Shown piece by piece: positions 51,103-59,547 of a stretch of 64,000 nucleotides of DNA (position 1 is the stretch's first letter; each line of letters begins with the position of its first letter). Source of the DNA: Rariloculus sp965263005 (lineage in GTDB: Bacteria > Pseudomonadota > Gammaproteobacteria > Steroidobacterales > Rariloculaceae); assembly GCF_965263005.1 (NCBI RefSeq), contig NZ_OZ253579.1, positions 2,108,001 to 2,172,000 of the forward strand. The letters are read 5' to 3'. Made by a program: the position numbers and the translations under genes. Below the pieces are notes generated by a model, which saw only the letters and a list, made by a program, of their open reading frames with translations, had not been told where the DNA came from and did no database searches.

Positions 51103-51843
51103 ATGAAATGCATCGCTGGAATGAGTACGACGACACTGGGTGTTCTCGCTGTCGCTTGCGCGGGTCCTGCCGGACTGGCGGACGAACCTGACTTCAGCGG
51201 CGTCTGGCAGGCGTATGCGAGCGTGCCGCAGTCAGGTCCCGGACAAGCCGCAGCGCTCAGTGAGGAGGGCGCCGCGCTCGTCGACGCCTGGTTTGCCGGG
51301 TTTGGAGAGAGTTTCGCCGATCCCGGCGAATACTGTGTGCCTCCCGGTATGCCTTCGACGATGACTTCGATGGTCAGCTACCCGATCGAGATCATTCAAT
51401 CGCCGAACCGCGTGACGATATTGGCCGAGCTCGACATGCAGGTGCGGCGCATCCATATGGACGGCCGGGCGTTCCCGGACGACTACCCGACGTCCCGGAT
51501 GGGCTATTCGATCGGTCATTGGGAAGGCGAGACACTCGTCATCGAAACAAGGCTCCTGGGCGAGTACCTCATGCGTTCCTGGCCGCGCACTGAGAACACG
51601 ACGATTGTCGAGCGTGTGTATCGCGCGAATCGCGACGAGCTTGACGTCGAGCGGAATGGATTCCCGCCTGAGAACGAGAGCAACGAGATACTCGTGTTCG
51701 AGATGACGCTGACCGACGCCACGCTTTACGCCGCACCGCAACGTATAACGATGTACTACCAGAGAATTCCGGAAGTGGAATTTCTCGAGTACGACTGTGC
51801 GGCGGGTTTGTGGTACCGGGCTCTCGAGGGCGAGCCGTATTGA
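51103..51843 (+). CDS. Exported protein of unknown function, four-copy family
   Basis: 246 residues from ATG 51103 with GGGAGAG upstream. Signal peptide about 1-26. The mature protein starts EPDFSGVWQAY and shows the family order: CVPPGMPSTMTSM, YPIEIIQSPNRVTILAEL, RRIHMDGRAFPDD, MGYSIGHWEGETLVIETRLL, TTIVERVYR and a late FLEYDCAAGLWY. Beta-rich, probably periplasmic. Shares its core with the genes at 23397, 52493 and 53726. No DUF6152 gene follows. Function unknown. Confidence 0.7.
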   Translation: MKCIAGMSTTTLGVLAVACAGPAGLADEPDFSGVWQAYASVPQSGPGQAAALSEEGAALVDAWFAGFGESFADPGEYCVPPGMPSTMTSMVSYPIEIIQSPNRVTILAELDMQVRRIHMDGRAFPDDYPTSRMGYSIGHWEGETLVIETRLLGEYLMRSWPRTENTTIVERVYRANRDELDVERNGFPPENESNEILVFEMTLTDATLYAAPQRITMYYQRIPEVEFLEYDCAAGLWYRALEGEPY

Positions 51844-51874
51844 ATCGCGGAAGCGCGCCCGGCCGTTCCATGCG

Positions 51875-52390
51875 TCAATCGTCGGGGAGCCGCTCCCACA
51901 GCAGCGTGTTTTCGAACTCCGGGTTCAGGCTTATGACCAGGTTCGGGCCGTCGAAGCGGAACCAGCGGATGAAATCGTCGCCAATCCAGGCAGGGTTGGA
52001 GGCGGCCTGGAGGTGATGGATGACGCGCCCGGTCGACTCGTCTACCGTGTAAGTGCCGTAGTAGGCGACCAGCCCTCGCATCGCATCGCGATACTCCTCC
52101 GGCGTTGACGAGTTCGTGACCGGGTTCCGGCCAGGCGGCAGCAGCATCGCCCACATTCGGCCGGCCGCGTCGTAGGAGATCCTGCCTGTCGGTTCATCGC
52201 CATGGGAGGTCAAGCCCGCCAGCGTATAAACGCCGATGATCTGCTCGTGCACGGTCTGCGCCCGGGCGGGTTCGGCCGCGACGGCGGCAAGAGCGGCAAC
52301 CGCGACCGCGGAAACAAGATTGGCTGCAACCAGCTTCGGCGAACCGAGAGCCGGAAACAGATCGCGTATGGCTTGCGCGTAGCTGGTCAT
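51875..52390 (-). CDS. Exported lipocalin-like domain protein
   Basis: 171 residues. N-terminal hydrophobic segment with an AVAALAAVAAEPARA cleavage-like site (about 30-44), then a lipocalin-like domain of the Lipocalin_5 type: IGVYTLAGLTSHGDEPTGRI, YDAAGRMWAMLLPPGRNP, YYGTYTVDESTGRVIHHLQA and IRWFRFDGPNLVISL. Such domains often bind small hydrophobic ligands. Same strand as the exported-family gene at 52493, 102 bases downstream of its stop. Confidence 0.75.
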   Translation of the reverse strand: MTSYAQAIRDLFPALGSPKLVAANLVSAVAVAALAAVAAEPARAQTVHEQIIGVYTLAGLTSHGDEPTGRISYDAAGRMWAMLLPPGRNPVTNSSTPEEYRDAMRGLVAYYGTYTVDESTGRVIHHLQAASNPAWIGDDFIRWFRFDGPNLVISLNPEFENTLLWERLPDD

Positions 52391-52492
52391 TTTACGGTAC
52401 CCCGTTTCTGCGGCGCGAACCGGGCGCCTGCCCGGGGCGCACGGTGGACTTCGCAGGGCGTCGGCGTCGAAGAGACGGCCGGTTGATTGTCG

Positions 52493-53683
52493 TTATTCCG
52501 CAGCGTTGATGTCGACGGCTTCAGCGGCCGAAGGCGGGTCATAGATTTCCGAGAACCCGCCGACCGCGACGGTTCGCTCGGGGATCGGCTCGCCATTGGC
52601 GCGGGCTTCGGCGACGCGGCGCTGGAATACCTGCTCTCCCCTGAGCGCGTTGCCCACGAAGAAATTGCCTTCGTGGCAGGAATACTCGAGCACCTCATAG
52701 TTCGGTTGCGTCGAGAGAGTGAGCCTGAAGGACCACGGCTGCTCAAACGTACGCGGATCGTCGACGCGCACGACATAGTCGACCATTTCCGGGTCAATGC
52801 GCGTGAAACGCTCGGTAAGCCTCAGGTCCTCGCTCTGCGGCATGCGCCCGACGGCGATTTCGTCGGTGAAGTTCGTCGTCTCGACGACCAGCGTGTCGCC
52901 GTCCCAGTAGCCGACGGACGAACCCATGTATTGGCGCACGCCCGCATCGGCCGGCTGACGGCCATCGAGCGGGATGATTCGGGTGTCATGCAGCATTTCG
53001 TAGCTGATGGCGACCTCGGTAGGCGACTGGACGATGCGGACAGCGTCGCCGTAAAGCGACGGCAGGATGGACCCCGTAACACCGCGGCTGATGCAGCGGT
53101 CGTAATAGGAGAAGTCCTCGGTCGTATAGAACGGTCCATTTGCCTGGTCCGCGCGGTACGCCGACCGGCGCTGCTGCCCCTCTTCGGTCAGCGCCGGCAT
53201 TTGGCCGTCTTCGGGTTCGATGATGTATGAGGTGTAGCCGAACGTCCGTGTGCCTGTTTCGGCTGAATCGAGGGCACTGAGCTGCAGGCGTCCCTCGTTG
53301 TCCTGGTTGGCGCTCAATGCGGTCAGCCCCCCCGGCCCCGACGACAGCCGCTGCTGAAACTCCTCGTCCGTCATGTGCCCGCGGGTGCCGAACTGCTCGG
53401 GCCGGCTCATCGGTATGCCGCTCATATCGCGACTCGTGAAGGTGCCCTCGAGATTTGGATCTCCCCAGGAGAATCGCGACACGCTCCACTCGGGGTCGGC
53501 GAAGGCGGCCGCCGTCTGCTCGGCCGGAATCGGCGCTTCAGACACCTGCGCGCCGGATTGCGAAACGATCGCGAATGTCGCTGACAGGCCAAGACCCGCG
53601 GCGGACAGAATCGAGAGCGTCGAGTACCGGGTATGAATGCCGAAAGCCAGCAGTCGATTGACGGGCTTGATCGAGGTCCGCAT
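52493..53683 (-). CDS. Exported protein of unknown function, four-copy family
   Basis: 396 residues from ATG 53683 with GGGAGA upstream. A long n-region precedes the hydrophobic segment (about 24-45; LSILSAAGLGLSATFAIVSQ). Family core: RCISRGVTGSILPSLYGDAV, VRIVQSPTEVAISYEML, RIIPLDGRQPAD, YMGSSVGYWDGDTLVVETTN, RLTERFTRIDPEMVDYVVRV, DDPRTFEQPWSFRLTL and VLEYSCHEGNFF. Divergent from the paralogue at 53726, with only 42 bases between start codons. Confidence 0.7.
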   Translation of the reverse strand: MRTSIKPVNRLLAFGIHTRYSTLSILSAAGLGLSATFAIVSQSGAQVSEAPIPAEQTAAAFADPEWSVSRFSWGDPNLEGTFTSRDMSGIPMSRPEQFGTRGHMTDEEFQQRLSSGPGGLTALSANQDNEGRLQLSALDSAETGTRTFGYTSYIIEPEDGQMPALTEEGQQRRSAYRADQANGPFYTTEDFSYYDRCISRGVTGSILPSLYGDAVRIVQSPTEVAISYEMLHDTRIIPLDGRQPADAGVRQYMGSSVGYWDGDTLVVETTNFTDEIAVGRMPQSEDLRLTERFTRIDPEMVDYVVRVDDPRTFEQPWSFRLTLSTQPNYEVLEYSCHEGNFFVGNALRGEQVFQRRVAEARANGEPIPERTVAVGGFSEIYDPPSAAEAVDINAAE

Positions 53684-53711
53684 GATTAATCTCCCGCGCC
53701 AGGCAATGATC

Positions 53712-53720
53712 GCTATAATA
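53712..53720. promoter_or_regulatory. Symmetric -10 element between divergent paralogues
   Basis: CTATAATAG reads TATAAT on the plus strand (53714-53719) and TATTAT on the minus strand. The plus-strand start would fall at about 53726, exactly the ATG of the next gene (leaderless). On the minus strand a leader of about 25 bases would precede ATG 53683. No clear -35 boxes. Confidence 0.4.
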
Positions 53721-53725
53721 GGTTC

Positions 53726-54556
53726 ATGCACCGCCAACTTCCAGCCACAGTTCTAGGTTTGCTTGCTGTCACGGCCGCGTGCCTCGCGCAAACGGCCATC
53801 GCTCAGGAGCGCGAGCGGCCTGAACGGATCGGCGGTAATCCGAACCTCAACGGCATCTGGCAAGCGTTGAATACTGCGCACTGGAATATCGAGGGCCACT
53901 CCGCCGAGCCGATCGAGCGGTTCTGGCAGCTCGGCGCGATCGCCGCGATCCCGGCCGGCCAGAGCGTCGTGGTCGGCGGCGACATCCCGTATCTGCCCGA
54001 AGCGCTGGCCAAGCGCGAGGAGAACCGCGCCGGCTGGCCCGCATCCGACCCTGAGGCCAACTGCTACATGGCGGGGATCCCGCGTGCGACCTACATGCCT
54101 TACCCGTTTCAAATCGTTCAGGGCGAAGGCGACACCATTCTGTTTTCCTACGAGTACGCCAACGCGAACCGCCCCGTCTACATGACCGATCATCAGATCG
54201 CTCCGGTCGATCTGTGGATGGGCCGGTCGAACGGCTCGTGGGACGGCGACACGCTCGTGATCGAAGTCAATTCGAACATCGACCAGACCTGGTTCGACCG
54301 TGCCGGCAACCATCACAGCTCGGCGATGCTCGTCACTGAGCGTTATACGCTGATCACTGACGATGTCATGCAGTACGAGGCCACGATCGACGACCCGCAG
54401 ACCTTCTCGCGTCCCTGGACGATCCAGATGCCGCTCTACAGGCGGATCGAGGAGAATGCGCGGCTATTGGAGTTCAACTGTGTGAAGTTCTCCGAAGAAC
54501 TGCTTTACGGCGACTTTATGTCGAGAGACGCTGAGCCCGCCGCCGATGAGCCGTAG
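53726..54556 (+). CDS. Exported protein of unknown function, four-copy family, paired with DUF6152
   Basis: 276 residues. Signal peptide about 1-26 (LLAVTAACLAQTAIA-QER). Mature start GGNPNLNGIWQALNTAHWNI. Family core: CYMAGIPRATYMPYPFQIVQ, LFSYEYANANRPVYMTDHQI, WMGRSNGSWDGDTLVIEVNS, MLVTERYTLITDDVMQYEAT, IDDPQTFSRPWTIQMPLYRR and LLEFNCVKFSEELLYG. The DUF6152 gene at 54626 follows after 69 bases on the same strand. Best-preserved member of the family in this window. Confidence 0.72.
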   Translation: MHRQLPATVLGLLAVTAACLAQTAIAQERERPERIGGNPNLNGIWQALNTAHWNIEGHSAEPIERFWQLGAIAAIPAGQSVVVGGDIPYLPEALAKREENRAGWPASDPEANCYMAGIPRATYMPYPFQIVQGEGDTILFSYEYANANRPVYMTDHQIAPVDLWMGRSNGSWDGDTLVIEVNSNIDQTWFDRAGNHHSSAMLVTERYTLITDDVMQYEATIDDPQTFSRPWTIQMPLYRRIEENARLLEFNCVKFSEELLYGDFMSRDAEPAADEP

Positions 54557-54625
54557 GGCCGGCGGCAAGCAAGGACCGCGGCACGCTCGCGCCAACGTAG
54601 CACCGTGAAACACGAGGTACCCCCG

Positions 54626-55039
54626 ATGTCATCGAACACTTTCGCTGCTGCGGCATGCGCCGCCATGATCGCCGCGTTCGCCGCAGGATCCGCCGCCGCC
54701 CATCATTCATTTGCCGCGGAGTTCGACGTCAACCAGCCGATCCAGTTGCGCGGCGAAGTGATCCGCATGGAGTTCACGAACCCGCATTCATGGATCTATC
54801 TGCGCGTCACGACCGACAGCGGTGAAGTTCAGGAGTGGGCCATCGAGGGCGGGGCGCCGAATGCGCTGATACGGCGGGGCTGGAACAGGAACTCGCTGCC
54901 GCCCGGTACCGAGGTGACAGTACTCGGCTACCGCTCACGTGACGGTTCGAACACGGCCAATGGCGGCTCGGTGACGCTGCCGGACGGATCGACGCTCACG
55001 GTGGGCTCGGCTGGTATCGGAGCGCCGAGCGCACAGTAG
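54626..55039 (+). CDS. Exported DUF6152 family protein
   Basis: 137 residues from ATG 54626 (a GTG at 54605 would add seven). Signal peptide about 1-26 (ACAAMIAAFAAGSAAA-HHS). DUF6152 hallmarks: HHSFAAEFDVNQPIQLRGEV, RMEFTNPHSWIYLRVT, EWAIEGGAPNALIRRGWNRN and GTEVTVLGYRSRDGSNTANG. Second copy of the exported-protein/DUF6152 pair. The PHS/PHxW and HHS His residues could bind a metal, which is inference. Confidence 0.82.
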   Translation: MSSNTFAAAACAAMIAAFAAGSAAAHHSFAAEFDVNQPIQLRGEVIRMEFTNPHSWIYLRVTTDSGEVQEWAIEGGAPNALIRRGWNRNSLPPGTEVTVLGYRSRDGSNTANGGSVTLPDGSTLTVGSAGIGAPSAQ

Positions 55040-55062
55040 GGCGGCCTCGTCGTCTGACGGGC

Positions 55063-55228
55063 CTAGCGGCCCGAGGCAAGAGTCCCGCTGCATTCGACCG
55101 ACGATGCATCCCGGCCGTCTACGTTGCTCGTCGGTCGAATATTCCCGATATTCTCTCTCCTCGCGCCTTGCCGGCCGGGCGCCTCGCCGGTGTCGGTGCG
55201 ACGCGGGACTTTTGCCTCGGGCCGCTAG
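55063..55228. repeat. Palindromic dispersed element, copy E (intact)
   Basis: 166 bp between convergent genes. Terminal inverted repeats of 26 bp with one mismatch: CTAGCGGCCCGAGGCAAGAG... (from 55063) and ...TTTTGCCTCGGGCCGCTAG (to 55228). Inner perfect 13-bp arms ATTCGACCGACGA (55092-55104) and TCGTCGGTCGAAT (55128-55140). The right end contains the TAG stop (minus strand, 55225-55227) of the tannase-like gene. Confidence 0.9.
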
Positions 55229-56844
55229 CGATCGGGCGCGGCGCAGCTGAAATTGGCCGCGTCGTCGATGCTGCCCTGGCCCGTGTAGCGCGCGACCTGC
55301 GGGTATGGGCATAACGGCCGCGTCCGCACGACCTCGCCGTCAACCACCTTGCTCGCGAGGATCCGGTCCGGCGCTTGTTCCGCTTCAACCCAGTCGATGA
55401 GCGCGCTCAAGGCGTCGTGGCGATCCGGGCCGATACCGCCGCCGCAGTGCGCCATGCCCGGGATCATGAATAGCCGGAAAAAGTCCGGCGTATCGGGTCC
55501 GTTCTGCTCGACGGCGCGCTCGTAGTAATTCACGCCCATGAGTGGTTGCAGGATCGCGTCGGCCCAACCGTAAGTCATGATGAGCTTGCCGCCGCGTGCG
55601 CGGAAGTCCTCAAGGTCAGGGTCGGTCGCATCGGCTTTTTCGCCCCACGCCTCGAGCAACGGGATATCGCGATCGAAGTCGAAGCTCAGGTAGTCCCAGT
55701 CGGGGTTCGGCGGAGTGAAGACGAGATACTTCATCGTGTTGTCAGCGAGGCGAAAATCCGCCGGCGTCATATCAGGTCGCGCCGGTACAATCATATTCAG
55801 CCAGCCGCTGCCCGTGCCGCCGCCGAAGAGTCCGGTCGTCACGGCTTCGCTGCCCGGCATGAATCCCGGGAACCAGGGCTCGCCGTTGCTGACGACGCCG
55901 CCGTAGATTTTCGCGACGGCGCCGGCCTGGGCCGGCGTCAGGCAATCATCGGCATCGGTTCCGGCGCTGCAGACTGCCACGTCGCGGGCCGGATCGAAGT
56001 CGCAGGCGCGCGGATCGTCGATCAAGCCATCGTCGAGTCCGTCGACGGCATCGCAGGTCGCCATCACGCGCTCGGCCACGAGAGTCATTTTGGCTGGCGA
56101 GACGGGCGCTTCGCTCAGGGCCTGCTGGTTCCAGATTGCTCCGACCGTGAAGCCGGTCTGATCGACCCACGGCGCGTTAGCGAGGACGCCGTCGAAGTCG
56201 CCGGGATAGCGCTGGGCTTCGATAAGCCCCTGGCGGCCGCCGTTGGAGCACGAGTTCCAGTAGGCATACGACGCGGGCCTGCCGTAGTAGTCTGCCGTGA
56301 TCGCCTTCGTGGTCACGGCCGTCAGGTTCACGGCCCGATATGCGTAGTCGATCGCCTTTTGCGGGTTCGAAAGGACGAAGGTCGCCCCGGGTTCTTCGCT
56401 TGCGTAGTGGCCGGTGTTCGTCTGTGCGACCGCAAAGCCCAGGCCGAGCGCCTGATTGCGCTGCGCGACGCGGCCCGGATCGTCGAGCGCCTGACCGGCG
56501 TGTCCGCCGTTGCCGATCATGTAGAATCGGCCATTCCAGCTCGCGGGCAGGCCGACCTCGAAAGCGATCTCCGGTGACAGCACGCCCGTGACCCGGCAGT
56601 GCGCGGGCGCCGCGGCGTCGGCGGTCACGGATACCGCCGTGAATTGCACGATATCGTCGGTGGAAAACCGGTCGAGAGCCTCACAAGCCGTGCCGGGCTC
56701 GAGATTCGCTGCAGAGTAATCGATGCGCGCCTGCGCCAGATCGGCGAATGCCTGCGCACCGGCGGTTGCGGGCATAGCGAGACCGGCGGCCGCGCATAGA
56801 GCGAAAGCGGCTATGCTTGCCGCGGTACCTGAAACTCTCCGCAT
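55225..56844 (-). CDS. Tannase/feruloyl esterase family protein
   Basis: 539 residues from ATG 56844. Signal peptide about 1-31 (ALCAAAGLAMPATAGA-QAF). Alpha/beta-hydrolase of the tannase family: nucleophile segment NSCSNGGRQGLIEAQRYPGD (Ser in CSNGG), paired Cys before it (ACEALD) that forms the family's CS-D-HC disulfide together with the Cys before the Ser and the one after the catalytic His, calcium-site-like DAVDGLDDGLIDDPRAC, and catalytic His in MIPGMAHCGGGIGP. Releases aromatic acids from plant or polyphenol esters; probably secreted. Its stop lies within repeat copy E. Divergent from the FAH-like gene at 57036. Confidence 0.9.
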   Translation of the reverse strand: MRRVSGTAASIAAFALCAAAGLAMPATAGAQAFADLAQARIDYSAANLEPGTACEALDRFSTDDIVQFTAVSVTADAAAPAHCRVTGVLSPEIAFEVGLPASWNGRFYMIGNGGHAGQALDDPGRVAQRNQALGLGFAVAQTNTGHYASEEPGATFVLSNPQKAIDYAYRAVNLTAVTTKAITADYYGRPASYAYWNSCSNGGRQGLIEAQRYPGDFDGVLANAPWVDQTGFTVGAIWNQQALSEAPVSPAKMTLVAERVMATCDAVDGLDDGLIDDPRACDFDPARDVAVCSAGTDADDCLTPAQAGAVAKIYGGVVSNGEPWFPGFMPGSEAVTTGLFGGGTGSGWLNMIVPARPDMTPADFRLADNTMKYLVFTPPNPDWDYLSFDFDRDIPLLEAWGEKADATDPDLEDFRARGGKLIMTYGWADAILQPLMGVNYYERAVEQNGPDTPDFFRLFMIPGMAHCGGGIGPDRHDALSALIDWVEAEQAPDRILASKVVDGEVVRTRPLCPYPQVARYTGQGSIDDAANFSCAAPDR

Positions 56845-57035
56845 CGTGCGATCCCCCGTCGAATTGTCGATAGGCCCATTCTGCCGTGTTACGGTGAAAA
56901 AGCCACTGCCTGCGGGACAGCGACGATATTCGACGGGGATGCTGCGCTCACAAGGATTGAGAAACCGCCAGCGATTGCTACTATCGTTGTCTTGCGATCC
57001 TGCTTGAACTGGATTCACCGAGGGGGAGCCTCATC

Positions 57036-57821
57036 ATGAGAGATACGGATACCGCGAGCCGCCGCCGGTTTTTGACCGGAAGCGCCACCTTCGCCACTGC
57101 CGCCTGCGTCTCCGCAACGTCCCGGGCGCAGACCTCGGACTTCGTCATCGACCCGCCGGACATCGTTTCGATGGAGGTCGCCGGTTCCGCCCAACGCTTT
57201 CCGGTTCGGCGTATCTACTGTCTGGGCCGAAATTACCGGGCCCATGCGATCGAGAGCGGTGACAACCCGGACGAAACTCCGCCGTTTTTCTTCATGAAGC
57301 CGCGCGATGCCGTCACCGACTATCGCGATGGGTTTCCCTATCCGCCGATGACCAGCGCGCTTCGCTACGAAGCCGAAATGATTGTCGCCTTGCACAGCGG
57401 CGGCAGGGATATCGATCCGGCCGATGCGCTCGATCATGTCTACGGCTACGGTGTCGGCCTCGACATGACGCGGCAGGATCTGCAGGAGATCGCACAGGGG
57501 CTGTCGCGCCCCTGGGCGATCAGCAAGTCCTTCGACAAGTCCGCGCCGTGCGGGCCGCTTTATCCGGTGGAGACCAACGGACACGCGGTGACAGGTCGGA
57601 TCTGGCTGAGCGTCAACGGCGAGATAAAGCAGGATTCGGATCTCTCGCTGCAGCGGTGGTCCGTACCGGAAGCGATATCCATTCTGTCGCGGCACTACGA
57701 GCTTGTCGACGGTGACGTCATACTGACGGGAACACCCGAGAATATCGGGCTCGTCGTAAAGGGAGACGTGATCAACGTCGGCATCGAAAGCCTCGGCGAG
57801 ATCGAAGTCGTCGTGACTTGA
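57036..57821 (+). CDS. Fumarylacetoacetate hydrolase-family protein with twin-arginine signal
   Basis: 261 residues. N-terminus ASRRRFLTGSATFATAACVS is a Tat signal; the mature FAH domain has IYCLGRNYRAHAIESG, PPFFFMKPRDAV, YEAEMIVALHSGG (metal Glu pair), GYGVGLDMTRQDLQ (metal Asp) and ILTGTPENIGLVVKGDVINV. FAH enzymes hydrolyse or decarboxylate beta-diketo or oxo acids; export is atypical. Six bases before the dehydratase gene, so a two-gene operon. Confidence 0.85.
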   Translation: MRDTDTASRRRFLTGSATFATAACVSATSRAQTSDFVIDPPDIVSMEVAGSAQRFPVRRIYCLGRNYRAHAIESGDNPDETPPFFFMKPRDAVTDYRDGFPYPPMTSALRYEAEMIVALHSGGRDIDPADALDHVYGYGVGLDMTRQDLQEIAQGLSRPWAISKSFDKSAPCGPLYPVETNGHAVTGRIWLSVNGEIKQDSDLSLQRWSVPEAISILSRHYELVDGDVILTGTPENIGLVVKGDVINVGIESLGEIEVVVT

Positions 57822-57827
57822 CGGAGT

Positions 57828-59513
57828 ATGAAGCGCAAGCTGCGTAGCATCGCGCAACCCGGAACGACCTGGGAAGCATTGCGACGCGCCCATTGGAAGG
57901 CGATGGGTCTCTCCGATGAGGATCTCGAGAAGCCGAAGATCGCCGTCGTCAACAGCTCGTCGGAATTGGCGATCTGCTACCGCCACCTCGACGGTGTCGC
58001 CGAGGTCGTCAAGCAGGGGGTTCGCAACTCCGGCGGGTATCCGATCGAGATCAGGACTGCTGCACCGAGCGACCTGATGATCGGGATGGGTCACCGAGGT
58101 GGCTACATCCTTCCGAGCCGTGACCTGCTCGTCAACGACATCGAGATCGCGGTAGAGGGCGCACAGCTTGACGGGATGGTCTGTCTGAGCTCGTGTGACA
58201 AGACGATGCCGGCCCACCTCATGGCCGCGGGCCGGCTCAACGTTCCGACCTTGCTCGTCATTTGCGGGTACCAGCCGGCCGGCAGGCTCGACGGCGAGCA
58301 CGTCGATATCGAGGACGTGTTCGCGGCTTCGGTGCAGGCCGCGCTCGGAAAGCTGCCGCGCGAACGGCTCCTGCAGATGACCGATGTCGCCATCCAGGGT
58401 CCGGGTGTGTGTCAGGGCATGGCGACAGCCAATTCCATGCACATCGTCTGCGAAGTGCTCGGCATGACTCTGCCGGGAAGCGCGCCAGTGCTTGCCAACA
58501 GCCCGCGCATGTTCGAGCGGGCGCGGCAGTCGGGTGAGCGGATCGTCGACATGGTCCGGGACGACTTGAAACCGCGCGAGATACTGACGCCCGGCGCGTT
58601 TCGCAATGCCACGACGGCCATGCTCGCGATCAGCGGGTCGATCAATTGCATCAAGCATTTGCAGGCGACGGCGGAAGAGACCGGGGTCGATGTCGACATA
58701 TTCGGGTTGACGACCGAATTGGGCCGCCAAGTTCCGGTCTTGTGCGCCGTTCGTCCCAACGGCGAGCGTACGATCGACGAGTTCGAGCACGCCGGCGGCG
58801 CGAGCGCGTTGCTCAAGCAGCTCGAGCCCCTGCTCGACACGGAGGTGCTCACGGTCAGCGGACGCCGAATGGGCGAGCTCGTGGCCGAGGCTCAAGTCGT
58901 CGACGACGAGCTGATCAGACCGTTGTCGCGGCCGGTGGCGAGCCAGCCCTCGATCGTTGTGCTGCGCGGCTCGCTGGCTCCGGAAAGCGCGATCCTGAAG
59001 CTCGGCGCCCGGCAGGACGCCGTCGCAAGGCGTTTTGACGGCGAAGCCATCGTCTTCGAGGACGCGGGCGAAGCCATTGCAGCGATCAAGCGCGGCGACG
59101 TCAGGCCGGGACATGCCCTGGTCGCTCGCGGCATGGGTCCGAAGGGCGGTCCGGGCATGGCCGGCGGCGCCTCGTCGATCGTCTATGCGTTGTTCGCGGC
59201 TGACCTGCAGCACAAGGCGGCATTCATCACCGACGGCCAGCTTTCGGGCCTGTGCAACAAGGGCATGACGATCGCCGAAGTTTCGCCCGAGTGGGCCGTG
59301 GACGGGCCAATTGCTCTGGTTCGCAACGGCGACACGATATCGATCGACGTCGATGCGCGCACGATGGACATCGATGTGCCGGACGAGGCACTGGCGCTGC
59401 GCCGGGCCGAACTCGGCGAGAGGAAGCTCACCGATGCGTCGGGTTACCTGTCGATCTATCGGCGCGACGTCCAGGGCATGTCAACGGGAGCCGTGCTGCT
59501 GCCGTGCGACTGA
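57828..59513 (+). CDS. IlvD/Edd-family dehydratase
   Basis: 561 residues; iron-sulfur dehydratase. Conserved: KIAVVNSSSELAICYRHLDG, LSSCDKTMPAHLMAAGRL (cluster Cys), GPGVCQGMATANSMH (second cluster Cys), MGPKGGPGMAG and FITDGQLSGLCNKGMTIAEV. The variations GVCQGM instead of GACGGM and the neighbours (FAH, FAD oxidoreductase) favour a sugar-acid or hydroxy-acid dehydratase over branched-chain amino-acid synthesis, but substrate is not proven. A short imperfect duplication of its last 24 bases lies just beyond the stop (59521-59544). Confidence 0.88.
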   Translation: MKRKLRSIAQPGTTWEALRRAHWKAMGLSDEDLEKPKIAVVNSSSELAICYRHLDGVAEVVKQGVRNSGGYPIEIRTAAPSDLMIGMGHRGGYILPSRDLLVNDIEIAVEGAQLDGMVCLSSCDKTMPAHLMAAGRLNVPTLLVICGYQPAGRLDGEHVDIEDVFAASVQAALGKLPRERLLQMTDVAIQGPGVCQGMATANSMHIVCEVLGMTLPGSAPVLANSPRMFERARQSGERIVDMVRDDLKPREILTPGAFRNATTAMLAISGSINCIKHLQATAEETGVDVDIFGLTTELGRQVPVLCAVRPNGERTIDEFEHAGGASALLKQLEPLLDTEVLTVSGRRMGELVAEAQVVDDELIRPLSRPVASQPSIVVLRGSLAPESAILKLGARQDAVARRFDGEAIVFEDAGEAIAAIKRGDVRPGHALVARGMGPKGGPGMAGGASSIVYALFAADLQHKAAFITDGQLSGLCNKGMTIAEVSPEWAVDGPIALVRNGDTISIDVDARTMDIDVPDEALALRRAELGERKLTDASGYLSIYRRDVQGMSTGAVLLPCD

Positions 59514-59547
59514 AGCGCAAGCCTTGCTGCTGCCCGGCAACTGAGCC

